From assembly GCF_900103485.1 (NCBI RefSeq), contig NZ_FNHW01000004.1, positions 82,577 through 146,576 on the forward strand: 64,000 nucleotides of DNA, in the 5' to 3' direction. Under the pieces are notes generated by a model. It did not search any database, was not told where the DNA came from, and saw only the letters and a program-made list of their open reading frames with translations. The DNA is from Fictibacillus solisalsi. GTDB taxonomy: Bacteria; Bacillota; Bacilli; Bacillales; Fictibacillaceae. The position numbers and the translations under genes were made by a program. This document shows, in pieces, positions 52,309-59,898 of this stretch. Each line of letters starts with the position of its first letter. Position 1 is the first letter of the stretch.

Positions 52309-53309
52309 GCCAACTCCTCCTTTTTCACCGGTGTATGGGATGCCGCATTTTGACCCGTGATCGACAGGAATACTTCATCCAGCGTTGGCTTTTGCACACT
52401 TAGTTCCTCCAGTTTAATACCGGCCTCTCTCAGAGTGATCAACAAATCCGTCACCCGGTCCGCATCAGCCATCGGTGCGGTGATCTTTCCGCCTTCCGCT
52501 GTTACCGCAGACTGGACGTTAAGCACACGTTCCACAATCAATCGGGCGTTGGACAACGATTGTTCGTTTTGAATGCTTAAATGCAGGGAGGAGGTGCCGA
52601 CTGATTCTTTCAGGTCATTCACTGTACCTTCTGCCACAACCCGGCCATGATCAATCACTGCGATTCGGTCGGCCAGTTCATCCGCTTCCTGAAGATACTG
52701 CGTCGTCAAAAGGACTGTTGAACCTTCCTTTACTAACCGGCGGATCGTATCCCACATCTGGTTACGCGTCCGCGGATCAAGTCCTGTCGTAGGTTCATCC
52801 AAAAAAATGAGTGGCGGCTGGGCAATAAGACTTGCAGCCAAATCCAGTCTGCGGCGCATACCACCTGAAAAATGTTTAAGCGGACGTTTTGCCGCTTCTG
52901 TTAGACCAAACTCCTCCAATAATTCCTTCGCTTTGCGCTTGGATTCTGCCCGGCTCAGCCCCAGCAAACGGGAAAAGATGACCAGGTTCTCTGTCGCACT
53001 GAGTGACTCATCAACGGACGCATACTGACCCGTCACCCCGATCAACTGGCGAACAATCTGCGGATCTTTTGCCACATCATAGCCGAAAATTTTTGCTGAG
53101 CCTGCATCCGCCTTAAGCAGGGTTGCGAGCATCCGGATTGTCGTCGTTTTCCCCGCTCCATTGGGGCCAAGCACGCCATAGATGCTGCCCGCACGAACAT
53201 TTAAATCCACACCATCCACCGCACGGTTATCTCCAAACACCTTAACCAAACCATGCGCTTCCACAGCCAAGTCTTTATGATCTATTCTTTTATCGGTAAA
53301 TTGATTCAA
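52305..53309 (-). CDS. ABC exporter ATPase (DrrA-like)
   Basis: A 334-residue ATPase: Walker A GPNGAGKTT, Q-loop TGQYASVDESL, signature HFSGGMRRRLDLAASL, Walker B PPLIFLDEPTTGLDP, H-loop LLTTQYLQEADEL. The C-terminal about 100 residues form the extra domain typical of DrrA (daunorubicin resistance) proteins. It powers the permease encoded by the overlapping downstream gene. A decayed copy of the central part of such an ATPase lies about 300 nt upstream, on the same strand. Confidence 0.92.
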   Translation of the reverse strand: MNQFTDKRIDHKDLAVEAHGLVKVFGDNRAVDGVDLNVRAGSIYGVLGPNGAGKTTTIRMLATLLKADAGSAKIFGYDVAKDPQIVRQLIGVTGQYASVDESLSATENLVIFSRLLGLSRAESKRKAKELLEEFGLTEAAKRPLKHFSGGMRRRLDLAASLIAQPPLIFLDEPTTGLDPRTRNQMWDTIRRLVKEGSTVLLTTQYLQEADELADRIAVIDHGRVVAEGTVNDLKESVGTSSLHLSIQNEQSLSNARLIVERVLNVQSAVTAEGGKITAPMADADRVTDLLITLREAGIKLEELSVQKPTLDEVFLSITGQNAASHTPVKKEELA

Positions 53310-53604
53310 TGTGAATCCTCCTTCTACTCTGTAACTGATTTATGAAGGTAATGATAAAGGATGAATGTGAACTGAGTGTGAACTGTTGGGAAAATAAAAA
53401 TTTGAGGAACAATTTGTGCTCCACTTGCAGAATCTATATTTTTGGTCTTTTGGAAAATGTATTTATGGCTCATCAGATAATGCTTATTAATTTACATCTT
53501 TTTGGAGTTATCTTCCAATACAAAAGGTGCTTTTCTTTTGTACTGACTCAGAGTTGAATCAGTCTTTCAAAGAGCGTTTGAAAAATTCTGTTCCTTATGA
53601 GGAA
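53310..53604. other. Intergenic region upstream of the DrrA-like gene
   Basis: Carries the exporter promoter region. A 71-codon plus-strand frame (53342-53557) has unconvincing composition and no ribosome site. I see no gene. Confidence 0.4.
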
Positions 53605-53862
53605 TTATCGCCTAAGGTAGAGGTGGCAGCGGAGGATTGGGGGAAATATTAGTATTAACGGTAATTCTGAGAAGGCTGAGCAAATAAGGCTTGCTATCAA
53701 ATTCAGTCTTTGGAGCATACTCACTGAGAAGTGTTTAAATGGACGCGTGGTCTTGGTTGCTATTTTAGCAGGTTCCAAAGTTTTCGCCTCGAGCAGAAGG
53801 TGCATAAGAAGGCTGCCTAAAAAACTAAAGAAAAAGAGCTGCAGAACAGCTCTTTTTTTCAT
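53605..53862 (-). pseudogene. Decayed fragment of a DrrA-like ABC ATPase
   Basis: An 85-codon frame whose middle part reads TTRPFKHFSVSMLQRLNLIA and then SLI. It parallels AAKRPLKHFSGGMRRRLDLA and SLI of the intact DrrA-like ATPase encoded at 52305-53309. The DNA also aligns: stretches such as AAATTCAGTCT and GTGTTTAAATGGACG (53698-53745) correspond to AAATCCAGTCT and TGTTTAAGCGGACG in the intact gene. The signature loop is degenerate (SVSML), the Walker B is lost and no Walker A is present. It is the remnant of a tandem duplicate or older exporter. Confidence 0.65.
53830..53861 (-). terminator. Terminator of the yggT-family gene
   Basis: AAAAAGAGCTG (53830-53840) and CAGCTCTTTTT (53846-53856) with a 5-nt loop, T-rich on both strands. 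Confidence 0.8.
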
Positions 53863-53866
53863 GCAT

Positions 53867-54145
53867 TTATGAAAACATGCCTACAACCTGGCCCAGGCCA
53901 GCCAAAGCAAAACCCCCTAAGAATCGATAAGCAATTAAGGCGATGAGCACCGATATATCAATGACACCAAGCGGCGGAATAAAGCGCCGAAATAACCCAA
54001 AGTAAGGTTCCACTAGTTTACCAATCCACATTCCCATCGTGGTTGCATGAAATTGAGGGAACCAGGAACCGATAATGAATATGATCATCAACCAGTAATA
54101 AATATCGTAAATGTATTGTCCTGCTTGTAAAATGATAGACCCCAC
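53867..54145 (-). CDS. YggT-family membrane protein
   Basis: A 92-residue membrane protein with two hydrophobic helices (IYYWLMIIFIIGSWF and VIDISVLIALIAYRFL) and the conserved central VEPYFGLFRRFIPPLGVIDIS, the YggT/YlmG signature. Family members influence cell division site, osmotic tolerance or chloroplast nucleoids, with no agreed biochemical role. I choose the GTG at 54145 because GGGGAG lies 7 nt before it; the ATG at 54160 lacks a ribosome site. In Bacillus the usual ylmG sits in the division cluster, so this may be a second copy. Confidence 0.85.
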   Translation of the reverse strand: MGSIILQAGQYIYDIYYWLMIIFIIGSWFPQFHATTMGMWIGKLVEPYFGLFRRFIPPLGVIDISVLIALIAYRFLGGFALAGLGQVVGMFS

Positions 54146-54244
54146 TTTTTTTCTCCCCATCTATTACGATTTTGGCTCTTTATTTCTTTGTTCTTTACTG
54201 CATAAACGGATAAGACTCAAAAAGGTTTCATCTTTTCTTATTGA

Positions 54245-54352
54245 AAACGTCCCATCGTTTCAAAGGCCATACAAAAACATTTCCTATCCCTCTTAACCGA
54301 CCAGGACATTAAAACTATTACCCAGCTGGCGAAAAGAGTCAAAAAAAGATAA
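54245..54352 (+). pseudogene. Possible C-terminal fragment of a MarR-type regulator
   Basis: A 35-codon frame begins after a TGA and reads IVSKAIQKHFLSLLTDQDIK then TITQLAKRVKKR, ending in TAA directly at a terminator. This resembles the last helix region of MarR proteins (…LLTDEEIKTL…LLKK). No start, no DNA-binding domain. Its placement immediately before a hairpin supports an old gene end, but the match is by eye only. Confidence 0.35.
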
Positions 54353-54391
54353 CAGCACCCGATTGAGTGACAATCAAGGTGCTGTTTTTCT
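54351..54391 (+). terminator. Strong plus-strand hairpin terminator without an intact gene upstream
   Basis: AACAGCACC (54351-54359) and GGTGCTGTT (54378-54386), with GATTG/CAATC pairing inside, followed by TTTCTTTG. Confidence 0.75.
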
Positions 54392-54461
54392 TTGAATTTT
54401 AAAGGTGTTATTAATCTATGGGGTGCGAAGTAAGAGAAAAGGAAAAGGCCAGTCAGGACTG

Positions 54462-54941
54462 CTACTTATGATAAGGCTCCCCCCGGTTAATCCGAAACGC
54501 CCGATATATCTGCTCTACCAGCACTAGCTTCATGAGCTGATGTGGATAGGTGATCCTTCCGAACGAGATCTTCTCATTCGCCCGTTTCATCACTTCATCA
54601 CTGAGTCCCAGTGAGCCGCCAATGACGAAGGCCACTTTGCTTTTTCCGTAGGTGGCCAGCTGATCGAGGTTTTTCGCCAAATCTTCTGAGGAAATCAGCT
54701 TTCCTTCAATCGCCATGGCGATGACATGGGCGTCCTGCGGAATTTTGGCCAGGATGCGGTCACCTTCTGCTTTTTTGACGAGCTGCATTTCCTGGTCGCT
54801 CAGGTTTTCGGGTGCTTTTTCATCCGCTACTTCGACAATGTCGATTTTTGCGTAGGGTCCAAGCCGTTTCACATACTCGTCAATTCCCATTTTTAAATAC
54901 TTTTCTTTCAGTTTGCCAACCGTTACAACTAAGATATTCAC
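54462..54941 (-). CDS. rlmH: 23S rRNA pseudouridine(1915) N3-methyltransferase
   Basis: A 159-residue SPOUT-class methyltransferase. The C-terminal knot that binds S-adenosylmethionine is visible as [15 protein letters not shown], and the end [28 protein letters not shown] is nearly invariant in RlmH. It methylates pseudouridine 1915 in helix 69 of 23S rRNA on assembled ribosomes. In Bacillus it lies downstream of the walRKHIJ-htrA block, as here. An AAGGAG ribosome site precedes the ATG. Confidence 0.97.
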   Translation of the reverse strand: MNILVVTVGKLKEKYLKMGIDEYVKRLGPYAKIDIVEVADEKAPENLSDQEMQLVKKAEGDRILAKIPQDAHVIAMAIEGKLISSEDLAKNLDQLATYGKSKVAFVIGGSLGLSDEVMKRANEKISFGRITYPHQLMKLVLVEQIYRAFRINRGEPYHK

Positions 54942-55022
54942 AGGGGAAAACTCCTTTTATAAACAACTTATCCACAAAAGTTATCCACATATGCACAAAA
55001 TCTATCCACATTTAGTATAGGA

Positions 55023-55187
55023 TCACTCGTTCGATACTTTATATATGGCCTTTTTTTCGCAATATGTACAGGTTGTTGATAACTTTTCTCCTTCTGTTAA
55101 TAATTCCAGGTTCGGGTAAATTTCCAATTCATCGATCAATTCGTCGATTCCGATATCCACATGTTCATCACAGCAATATTTCTTCAA
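55023..55187 (-). CDS. CxxH/CxxC mini-protein (YyzF-like)
   Basis: A 54-residue protein starting MKKYCCDEHVDIGIDELIDE with a later TTCTYCEKKAIY; the C-x2-H and C-x2-C pairs could bind zinc. It matches the CxxH/CxxC family that lies between rlmH and htrA in Bacillus (yyzF). I start at the TTG at 55187, with GGAG and 8-nt spacing; the ATG at 55193 would add two residues but is only 2 nt from the ribosome site. It is not found among longer frames because of its size. Function unknown. Confidence 0.85.
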   Translation of the reverse strand: MKKYCCDEHVDIGIDELIDELEIYPNLELLTEGEKLSTTCTYCEKKAIYKVSNE

Positions 55188-55264
55188 AATCATTTCTCCT
55201 TATCCACAAGATACTCTCCTGATATTTTAACACAAAGCTACCATTTGCTATTCTGTTGATTTTA

Positions 55265-55320
55265 TAGACAAAAAAAGGGGCTGCGTGAAAGTCAAAAATT
55301 GACCTTCACACAGCCCTTTT
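55265..55320 (-). terminator. Terminator downstream of htrA
   Basis: GGGCTG-c-GTGAA-a-GTCAA (55278-55295) pairs with TTGAC-c-TTCAC-a-CAGCCC (55299-55316); on the minus strand a TTTTTTT run follows. Confidence 0.8.
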
Positions 55321-55345
55321 GCGAGAAAAAGGCCTCCATGTAAAG

Positions 55346-55495
55346 TTGATTGTAGTGGAAGGTGCGTGACAGGTGAGACTCCCGCAGGCGCTTGCGCCAA
55401 AAGGTAGGCGTTCATGCCGGTAAGGCTCACCGCACGCCCCGCGAAAGTAGGCGCTCGCGCCGGTAAAAGCGAGCGGCCTGGAACGAAAATCAACC
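55346..55495. repeat. Structured intergenic repeat element (Bacilli-type)
   Basis: A GC-rich block of about 150 nt bounded by GTTGATT at 55346-55352 and AATCAAC at 55489-55495. Inside are GTGAGACTCCCGCAGGCGC, GGCTCACCG and GCGAAAGTAGGCGCTCGCG, which can pair with each other. I know similar blocks between genes in many Bacilli, where they occur in numerous copies. Its copy number in this genome cannot be seen from one window. A spurious 81-codon frame runs through it. Confidence 0.65.
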
Positions 55496-55524
55496 ACTTC
55501 CAGACTTCTTGGACAGCCCCTTTC

Positions 55525-56733
55525 TTATGATGATTTTTGCATCGCCAGTTTCACGGTGACGTTTTTCTTTTTGCCTTTGCTGTAATAAGTGATATCGAGT
55601 TTGTCTCCGACCTTTTTCTTGTAGAGGGCTTTACGAAGCTCCAGCGGAGATCCGATTTTCTTGCCGTCAAACTCTGTGATCACATCCATTTCTTTAATGC
55701 CTGCGCGGTCAGCTGGTGACAATGGTTCAACATCCATGACCACGACTCCTGAATTCACGCTGGATGGCAGCTTCAATGTGGTTTGACGGTGATAGCTGCT
55801 GACCTGTGACAGCGGGATCGGTCCTACACCAAGGAACGGACGCTTCACTTCACCATATTTCTCAAGGTCACTGATGATCGGCTTGGCGGTATCGGCAGGG
55901 ATTGCAAACCCGATTCCTTCTACTTCCTCCTGGGCGATCTTACTGGAGTTGATGCCGATAACCTGTCCTGCAACATTGATGAGGGCACCACCGCTGTTAC
56001 CAGGGTTGATTGCTGCATCGGTCTGGATGACTTCCGCCTGCCAGTCCGGGTTGCCGTCTTCATCAATATCAACCGGCATCGTACGGTCGGCACTGGAGAC
56101 AACACCCTGTGTAACAGAACCTGGGAACGTACCGAGCGGGTTCCCGATTGCAATCGCCGGTTCACCCGGCTTCAATGAGCTTGAGGAACCGAATTGTGCG
56201 ACATCCTTCACTTTGCTTCCGTCCACTTCCACCACCGCAAGGTCCATCAGCGGATCGGTTCCACGAAGTGTCCCTTTCAGCTTCGATCCGTTGCTCAAGG
56301 TCACTTCGAGACGGGAGGCATCTTTTACCACGTGATTATTCGTTACGATGTACGCTTTTCCGCCTTCTTTTTTATAAATAACGCCTGAGCCTGAACCGGC
56401 AGCCTGCTGCTTTCCGCCCTGGTTCCAGAATTGGCCCTGCTGGATGTTCAGGACTTCCACCACGGCATCTCTTGTTTTTGCGACAGCATCTGTCACATTA
56501 TCGGTGACATTGACCTTCACGTTTTTCGTTATGCCGCTTTCTTCTACTCCTCCATTATTGTTGGAACTGGAGTAATTCTCAGGCAGCAGCCCCATGCCAC
56601 CGAGAGCTGGAACCGAAAATAAGATTAGCAGACCGCCAAGGATAGCACCCACAAGGGCCGCCAGCAAAAAACCGCCGCGGTTTCCTTTTTGCCTTTTGGG
56701 ACCGGATTCATAATCATCATCGTAATAGCCCAT
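55525..56733 (-). CDS. HtrA-type membrane-anchored serine protease
   Basis: A trypsin-like HtrA/DegP protease of about 402 residues: short acidic cytoplasmic N-terminus, one membrane helix (FLLAALVGAILGGLLILF), protease domain with His in VTNNHVV, Asp in LMDLAVVEV and Ser in AAINPGNSGGALIN, and one C-terminal PDZ domain (GVVVMDVEPLSPADRAGI). It degrades or refolds misfolded exported proteins. Its place after walJ matches B. subtilis yyxA (htrC). The start is uncertain: ATG 56733, or GTG 56757/56745 upstream. Confidence 0.93.
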   Translation of the reverse strand: MGYYDDDYESGPKRQKGNRGGFLLAALVGAILGGLLILFSVPALGGMGLLPENYSSSNNNGGVEESGITKNVKVNVTDNVTDAVAKTRDAVVEVLNIQQGQFWNQGGKQQAAGSGSGVIYKKEGGKAYIVTNNHVVKDASRLEVTLSNGSKLKGTLRGTDPLMDLAVVEVDGSKVKDVAQFGSSSSLKPGEPAIAIGNPLGTFPGSVTQGVVSSADRTMPVDIDEDGNPDWQAEVIQTDAAINPGNSGGALINVAGQVIGINSSKIAQEEVEGIGFAIPADTAKPIISDLEKYGEVKRPFLGVGPIPLSQVSSYHRQTTLKLPSSVNSGVVVMDVEPLSPADRAGIKEMDVITEFDGKKIGSPLELRKALYKKKVGDKLDITYYSKGKKKNVTVKLAMQKSS

Positions 56734-56882
56734 TTCCTGCTTCACCGTTCCTTTCACGAGTATAATAAGTGCTGTAATGTAATTTAATTATAAAAAATTA
56801 GCACCACGGCTTAAAAATTATGGGTAATTTTTCACACTTTTCCACACTTATGTTATTGCCCTAAATTCTTGAGCTTAAACAG

Positions 56883-56918
56883 AAAAAAAACCGACTAAAC
56901 CAATACAAGTTCAGTCGG
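56883..56918 (-). terminator. Terminator of the wal operon, overlapping the walJ end
   Basis: CCGACT (56891-56896) and AGTCGG (56913-56918); on the minus strand TTTTTTTT follows. The stem spans the last codons and the stop of walJ. Confidence 0.7.
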
Positions 56919-57692
56919 CACTGTGGCATCCGTATGATGAAGCTGAAGATCTTCACCAATCACAAATCCTTTGCCTTCAAGGGTTTGCTTTACAGCCAGG
57001 TGGGCAATGTCTTTCATGTTGTTGTCTTTGCTTAGGTGAGCCAGATAGATGCGCTTTGTCTGGTCGCCGATCAAATCGTTAAGCGCATAGCCGCAATCTT
57101 CGTTGGAGATGTGCCCGTGATCGCCCAAAATCCTTCTCTTAATGTTCCATGGGTAACGGCCCATCATCAGCATGTTAATGTCATGGTTCGACTCCATAAC
57201 AAAGGCGTCACTGTGCTTTGTGATCCCCTTCATTCGGTCACTGACATAGCCGGTGTCCGTCATGAGCGTCAGCTTCTTCCCCTCATGATGGAACACGTAG
57301 AACATGGGCTCTGCCGCGTCATGGGACACACCAAAGGATTCTACCTCCAGATCACCGAACGTCTTCACACTTTCCATTTCAAACTCAAATTTTTGCTCTG
57401 AATCTACTTCACCGATCAATCCGTTCATCGCTTTCCACGTTTTGGCGTTGGCATAAACCGGCAGTTTATACTTTCTTGCCAGAACGCCAAGCCCTTTTAT
57501 GTGGTCGCTGTGCTCATGGGTGACGAGAATCCCGTCAAGCTGATCCAGCTCACAGCAGCCCGCCTTTTCAAATAAGAGTTTCATCTGCTTTGCGCTCAAG
57601 CCGGCATCCACAAGGAGACGTGATTTCCCCGTTTCCACATATATCGCATTTCCTGTACTGCCGCTTGCCAGCACGCTAAATTGCAAACTCAT
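56895..57692 (-). CDS. walJ: WalJ (YycJ), metallo-beta-lactamase-fold phosphodiesterase
   Basis: A 265-residue metallo-beta-lactamase-fold protein. [13 protein letters not shown] is the HxHxDH metal site, with later His and Asp in [10 protein letters not shown] and MTDTGYVS and the closing His in [10 protein letters not shown]. It belongs to the walRKHIJ operon conserved in Bacillales; WalJ has exonuclease-like features and has been linked to coordination of wall growth and DNA metabolism. The operon terminator overlaps its 3' end. Confidence 0.95.
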   Translation of the reverse strand: MSLQFSVLASGSTGNAIYVETGKSRLLVDAGLSAKQMKLLFEKAGCCELDQLDGILVTHEHSDHIKGLGVLARKYKLPVYANAKTWKAMNGLIGEVDSEQKFEFEMESVKTFGDLEVESFGVSHDAAEPMFYVFHHEGKKLTLMTDTGYVSDRMKGITKHSDAFVMESNHDINMLMMGRYPWNIKRRILGDHGHISNEDCGYALNDLIGDQTKRIYLAHLSKDNNMKDIAHLAVKQTLEGKGFVIGEDLQLHHTDATVPTELVLV

Positions 57693-57706
57693 GGGTATAG
57701 TCCTTT

Positions 57707-58507
57707 CTATTGTCCTTTGTCCACTTCCTGCACCGAACTGTCTGTGGCATTGACGAAGAAATGGTCGTTTTGGGTTTCAATGGACCAGGTCGGTGCATAC
57801 ACCTGCACATTTTCCACGTTTGCCAGACTATAGTAACCAAGGACAATCTTTTGAATTTTATCACCGATCGATAAATAGTTGTTTCTGTAGAGTTTCTCGA
57901 TGGCTTTCATTGGCGGTATGATTTCTTGCTTTGTACCCTGCCGGTAGACAGAAATAAACGTTTGGGTGTACCGGGTCAGGTAGCCTTTGTCATTCCATTC
58001 AAACATGACCATCCCGCTCGGACGGCTCGAATCGTCTGCGGTATTAAAGAATATCGGTTTTCCCTGGTACACCTGCGTGAACCAGATTTTACGATTCTTT
58101 GTATCTTTCTTATAAAACTGGTATTCGTTGCCACGGTACACGTTATCTTTCAAAAATTGGCTCGCATCGCGGGTCAGGTCGTCCTTATCCAGCTCCAGCG
58201 GCTTCTTCAGATCAAAAATAAGCGTGGTGTCCGTGCTGTTCTTGTTCAGCTTGCTTGTCTTGGACTTAATCTCGTTTTCCGAGAATGGTGCCCGCTGTCC
58301 GCTGATAAGCGTCTGCTTCCCATCATAGCTTTTTGGAAGACTGTCTTTGTATTTGATGTTGTTGTCTTCGAGCTGCTTTTCAAGTGTCGGATTAAAGATG
58401 GTATCCAGTTTGCTTTTCGCCAGTTTCTGGGACAGCTGATAGCCGAGGAAGATGTTCAAAATCAAGAACGTTAAGATAAAAATGGTTTTTGTTTTTTTCC
58501 AATCCAT
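57707..58507 (-). CDS. walI: WalI (YycI), membrane-anchored inhibitor of WalK
   Basis: A 266-residue protein with one N-terminal membrane helix ([18 protein letters not shown]) and a large extracellular domain, the YycI family. With WalH it binds WalK in the membrane and lowers its activity. It follows walH with a 1-nt overlap and precedes walJ by 14 nt. Confidence 0.94.
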   Translation of the reverse strand: MDWKKTKTIFILTFLILNIFLGYQLSQKLAKSKLDTIFNPTLEKQLEDNNIKYKDSLPKSYDGKQTLISGQRAPFSENEIKSKTSKLNKNSTDTTLIFDLKKPLELDKDDLTRDASQFLKDNVYRGNEYQFYKKDTKNRKIWFTQVYQGKPIFFNTADDSSRPSGMVMFEWNDKGYLTRYTQTFISVYRQGTKQEIIPPMKAIEKLYRNNYLSIGDKIQKIVLGYYSLANVENVQVYAPTWSIETQNDHFFVNATDSSVQEVDKGQ

Positions 58508-59895
58508 CAGCTCTCTCCCCCAGGCTTGTTGCTGTCATGAAACAATGGCTGCCAGTCATGATTGGGGCCATAGTTCACAAACCACGCAGGCTTAAGCAGA
58601 TATACATTGTCCTGTCCCTTCTCATGGCTCATATCATATCCGACGGCCAGTTTGTTCACAAGGGACATGTCATATTCCTTCAGTGCCGCTTTGATCTGTT
58701 CGGCCCCCTGAAGCCGGACCTCTCTCGGCTTAAATGAATTCTCATCGATCACAAGCTCGACCATGGACCGCTGATAATCATTCAGTTCATTGTTTGTCCA
58801 GTCCAGCCGCATCTCCATATTGCCTCCAATGATCGGGATTCCCCTCACAAAAGGAAGAAAGGCAACAGATCCGCTCGAAGGGTCCAAGTTATAGAAGTAG
58901 TAAGGATTTCCCCAGCCCGCATGGTTGTTGATGAAGTCCACACTGTTAAACAGCGGGCTTCTTGTTTGCTGGGTAATATCCTCATCCGGCTCCTGGGCAA
59001 AGTTCGTATACTTAATGCGGTTTGCCGTGCGGTTAATATCAAGTGCCGAGTTTTCATCGGTATAATAGTCTCCGGTATTTCCGCTTTTTACCGTGCTTGG
59101 ATCCGGGAACAGCGCATTTTTGTACCGGTCGATGGTATCTTCATTCACTGTACGGGCCAGGTAGCTGTAGGAATTCAGCGTGAAGCTTTGCTTAGGAAAA
59201 TAGAAACGGCGCGACACTTGTGTTCCTTCATTCGTACCGCTTTCCACATTAAACGGTTCGTATTCCAATACACCCGTTTTCGCATCGTTGATGATATTTT
59301 TTAGCGAATCAAACGGGAAGGTGGTGCTCGCCGTAATCATCTTTCTTTGAGAATAGGAGATGATATGGGCTTCCACCTCATTGGTATCTTTCTTGTAAAA
59401 GATCACCCGGTCCGCGGAAGGAATGGCAAAGGAACCGCCGGATGAAGCCATATTGAAAATCTGGCTGTAAATATCCGATGTCATATCTGTCGGATAGACG
59501 ACTTCGATGTATTCCTTCTGCCTCAATTCCTCATCCACGCCGTTAAACGGGCGGGTTTTCGTATCAAAGAACTTCGTGTTATCAAGCATTTGGTTGATGC
59601 GAGAGATGAATTTGTCATTAGCCGGCATTCCACGGTACGAATTTTTGTCATAAAAAATGACCTGGCTCGGACGGATCACATCCGTCACTTTTTTCGTATC
59701 CGTCACTTCTTCTTTTTTCACCGTCCGGGTGTCCTCAATGGCTGCATAATTGGGTTTCAGCGTCCAAAGGCTCCAAGTGAGAACAAGGCTCAGCGCAATC
59801 AGAAAAACAAGCACGACCGACTTGATTACCTCAAAATTCTTGTAAACCGACTTTACGGTAAATTTAATAGCATTGAAGATTTTTCTCCACGGCAT
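58507..59895 (-). CDS. walH: WalH (YycH), membrane-anchored regulator of WalK
   Basis: A 462-residue protein with a single N-terminal helix (SVVLVFLIALSLVLTWSLW) and a long extracellular YycH domain ending near LKPAWFVNYG. Together with WalI it forms a heterodimer that restrains WalK in B. subtilis. It starts 3 nt after walK. Confidence 0.94.
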   Translation of the reverse strand: MPWRKIFNAIKFTVKSVYKNFEVIKSVVLVFLIALSLVLTWSLWTLKPNYAAIEDTRTVKKEEVTDTKKVTDVIRPSQVIFYDKNSYRGMPANDKFISRINQMLDNTKFFDTKTRPFNGVDEELRQKEYIEVVYPTDMTSDIYSQIFNMASSGGSFAIPSADRVIFYKKDTNEVEAHIISYSQRKMITASTTFPFDSLKNIINDAKTGVLEYEPFNVESGTNEGTQVSRRFYFPKQSFTLNSYSYLARTVNEDTIDRYKNALFPDPSTVKSGNTGDYYTDENSALDINRTANRIKYTNFAQEPDEDITQQTRSPLFNSVDFINNHAGWGNPYYFYNLDPSSGSVAFLPFVRGIPIIGGNMEMRLDWTNNELNDYQRSMVELVIDENSFKPREVRLQGAEQIKAALKEYDMSLVNKLAVGYDMSHEKGQDNVYLLKPAWFVNYGPNHDWQPLFHDSNKPGGES

Positions 59896-59898
59896 ATG

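Noticed and set aside
53342..53557. 71-codon plus-strand frame
   Set aside because: No ribosome site, Cys/Phe-rich random-looking translation, no recognisable family.
55248..55493. 81-codon minus-strand frame
   Set aside because: It is a translation through the terminator and the intergenic repeat element.
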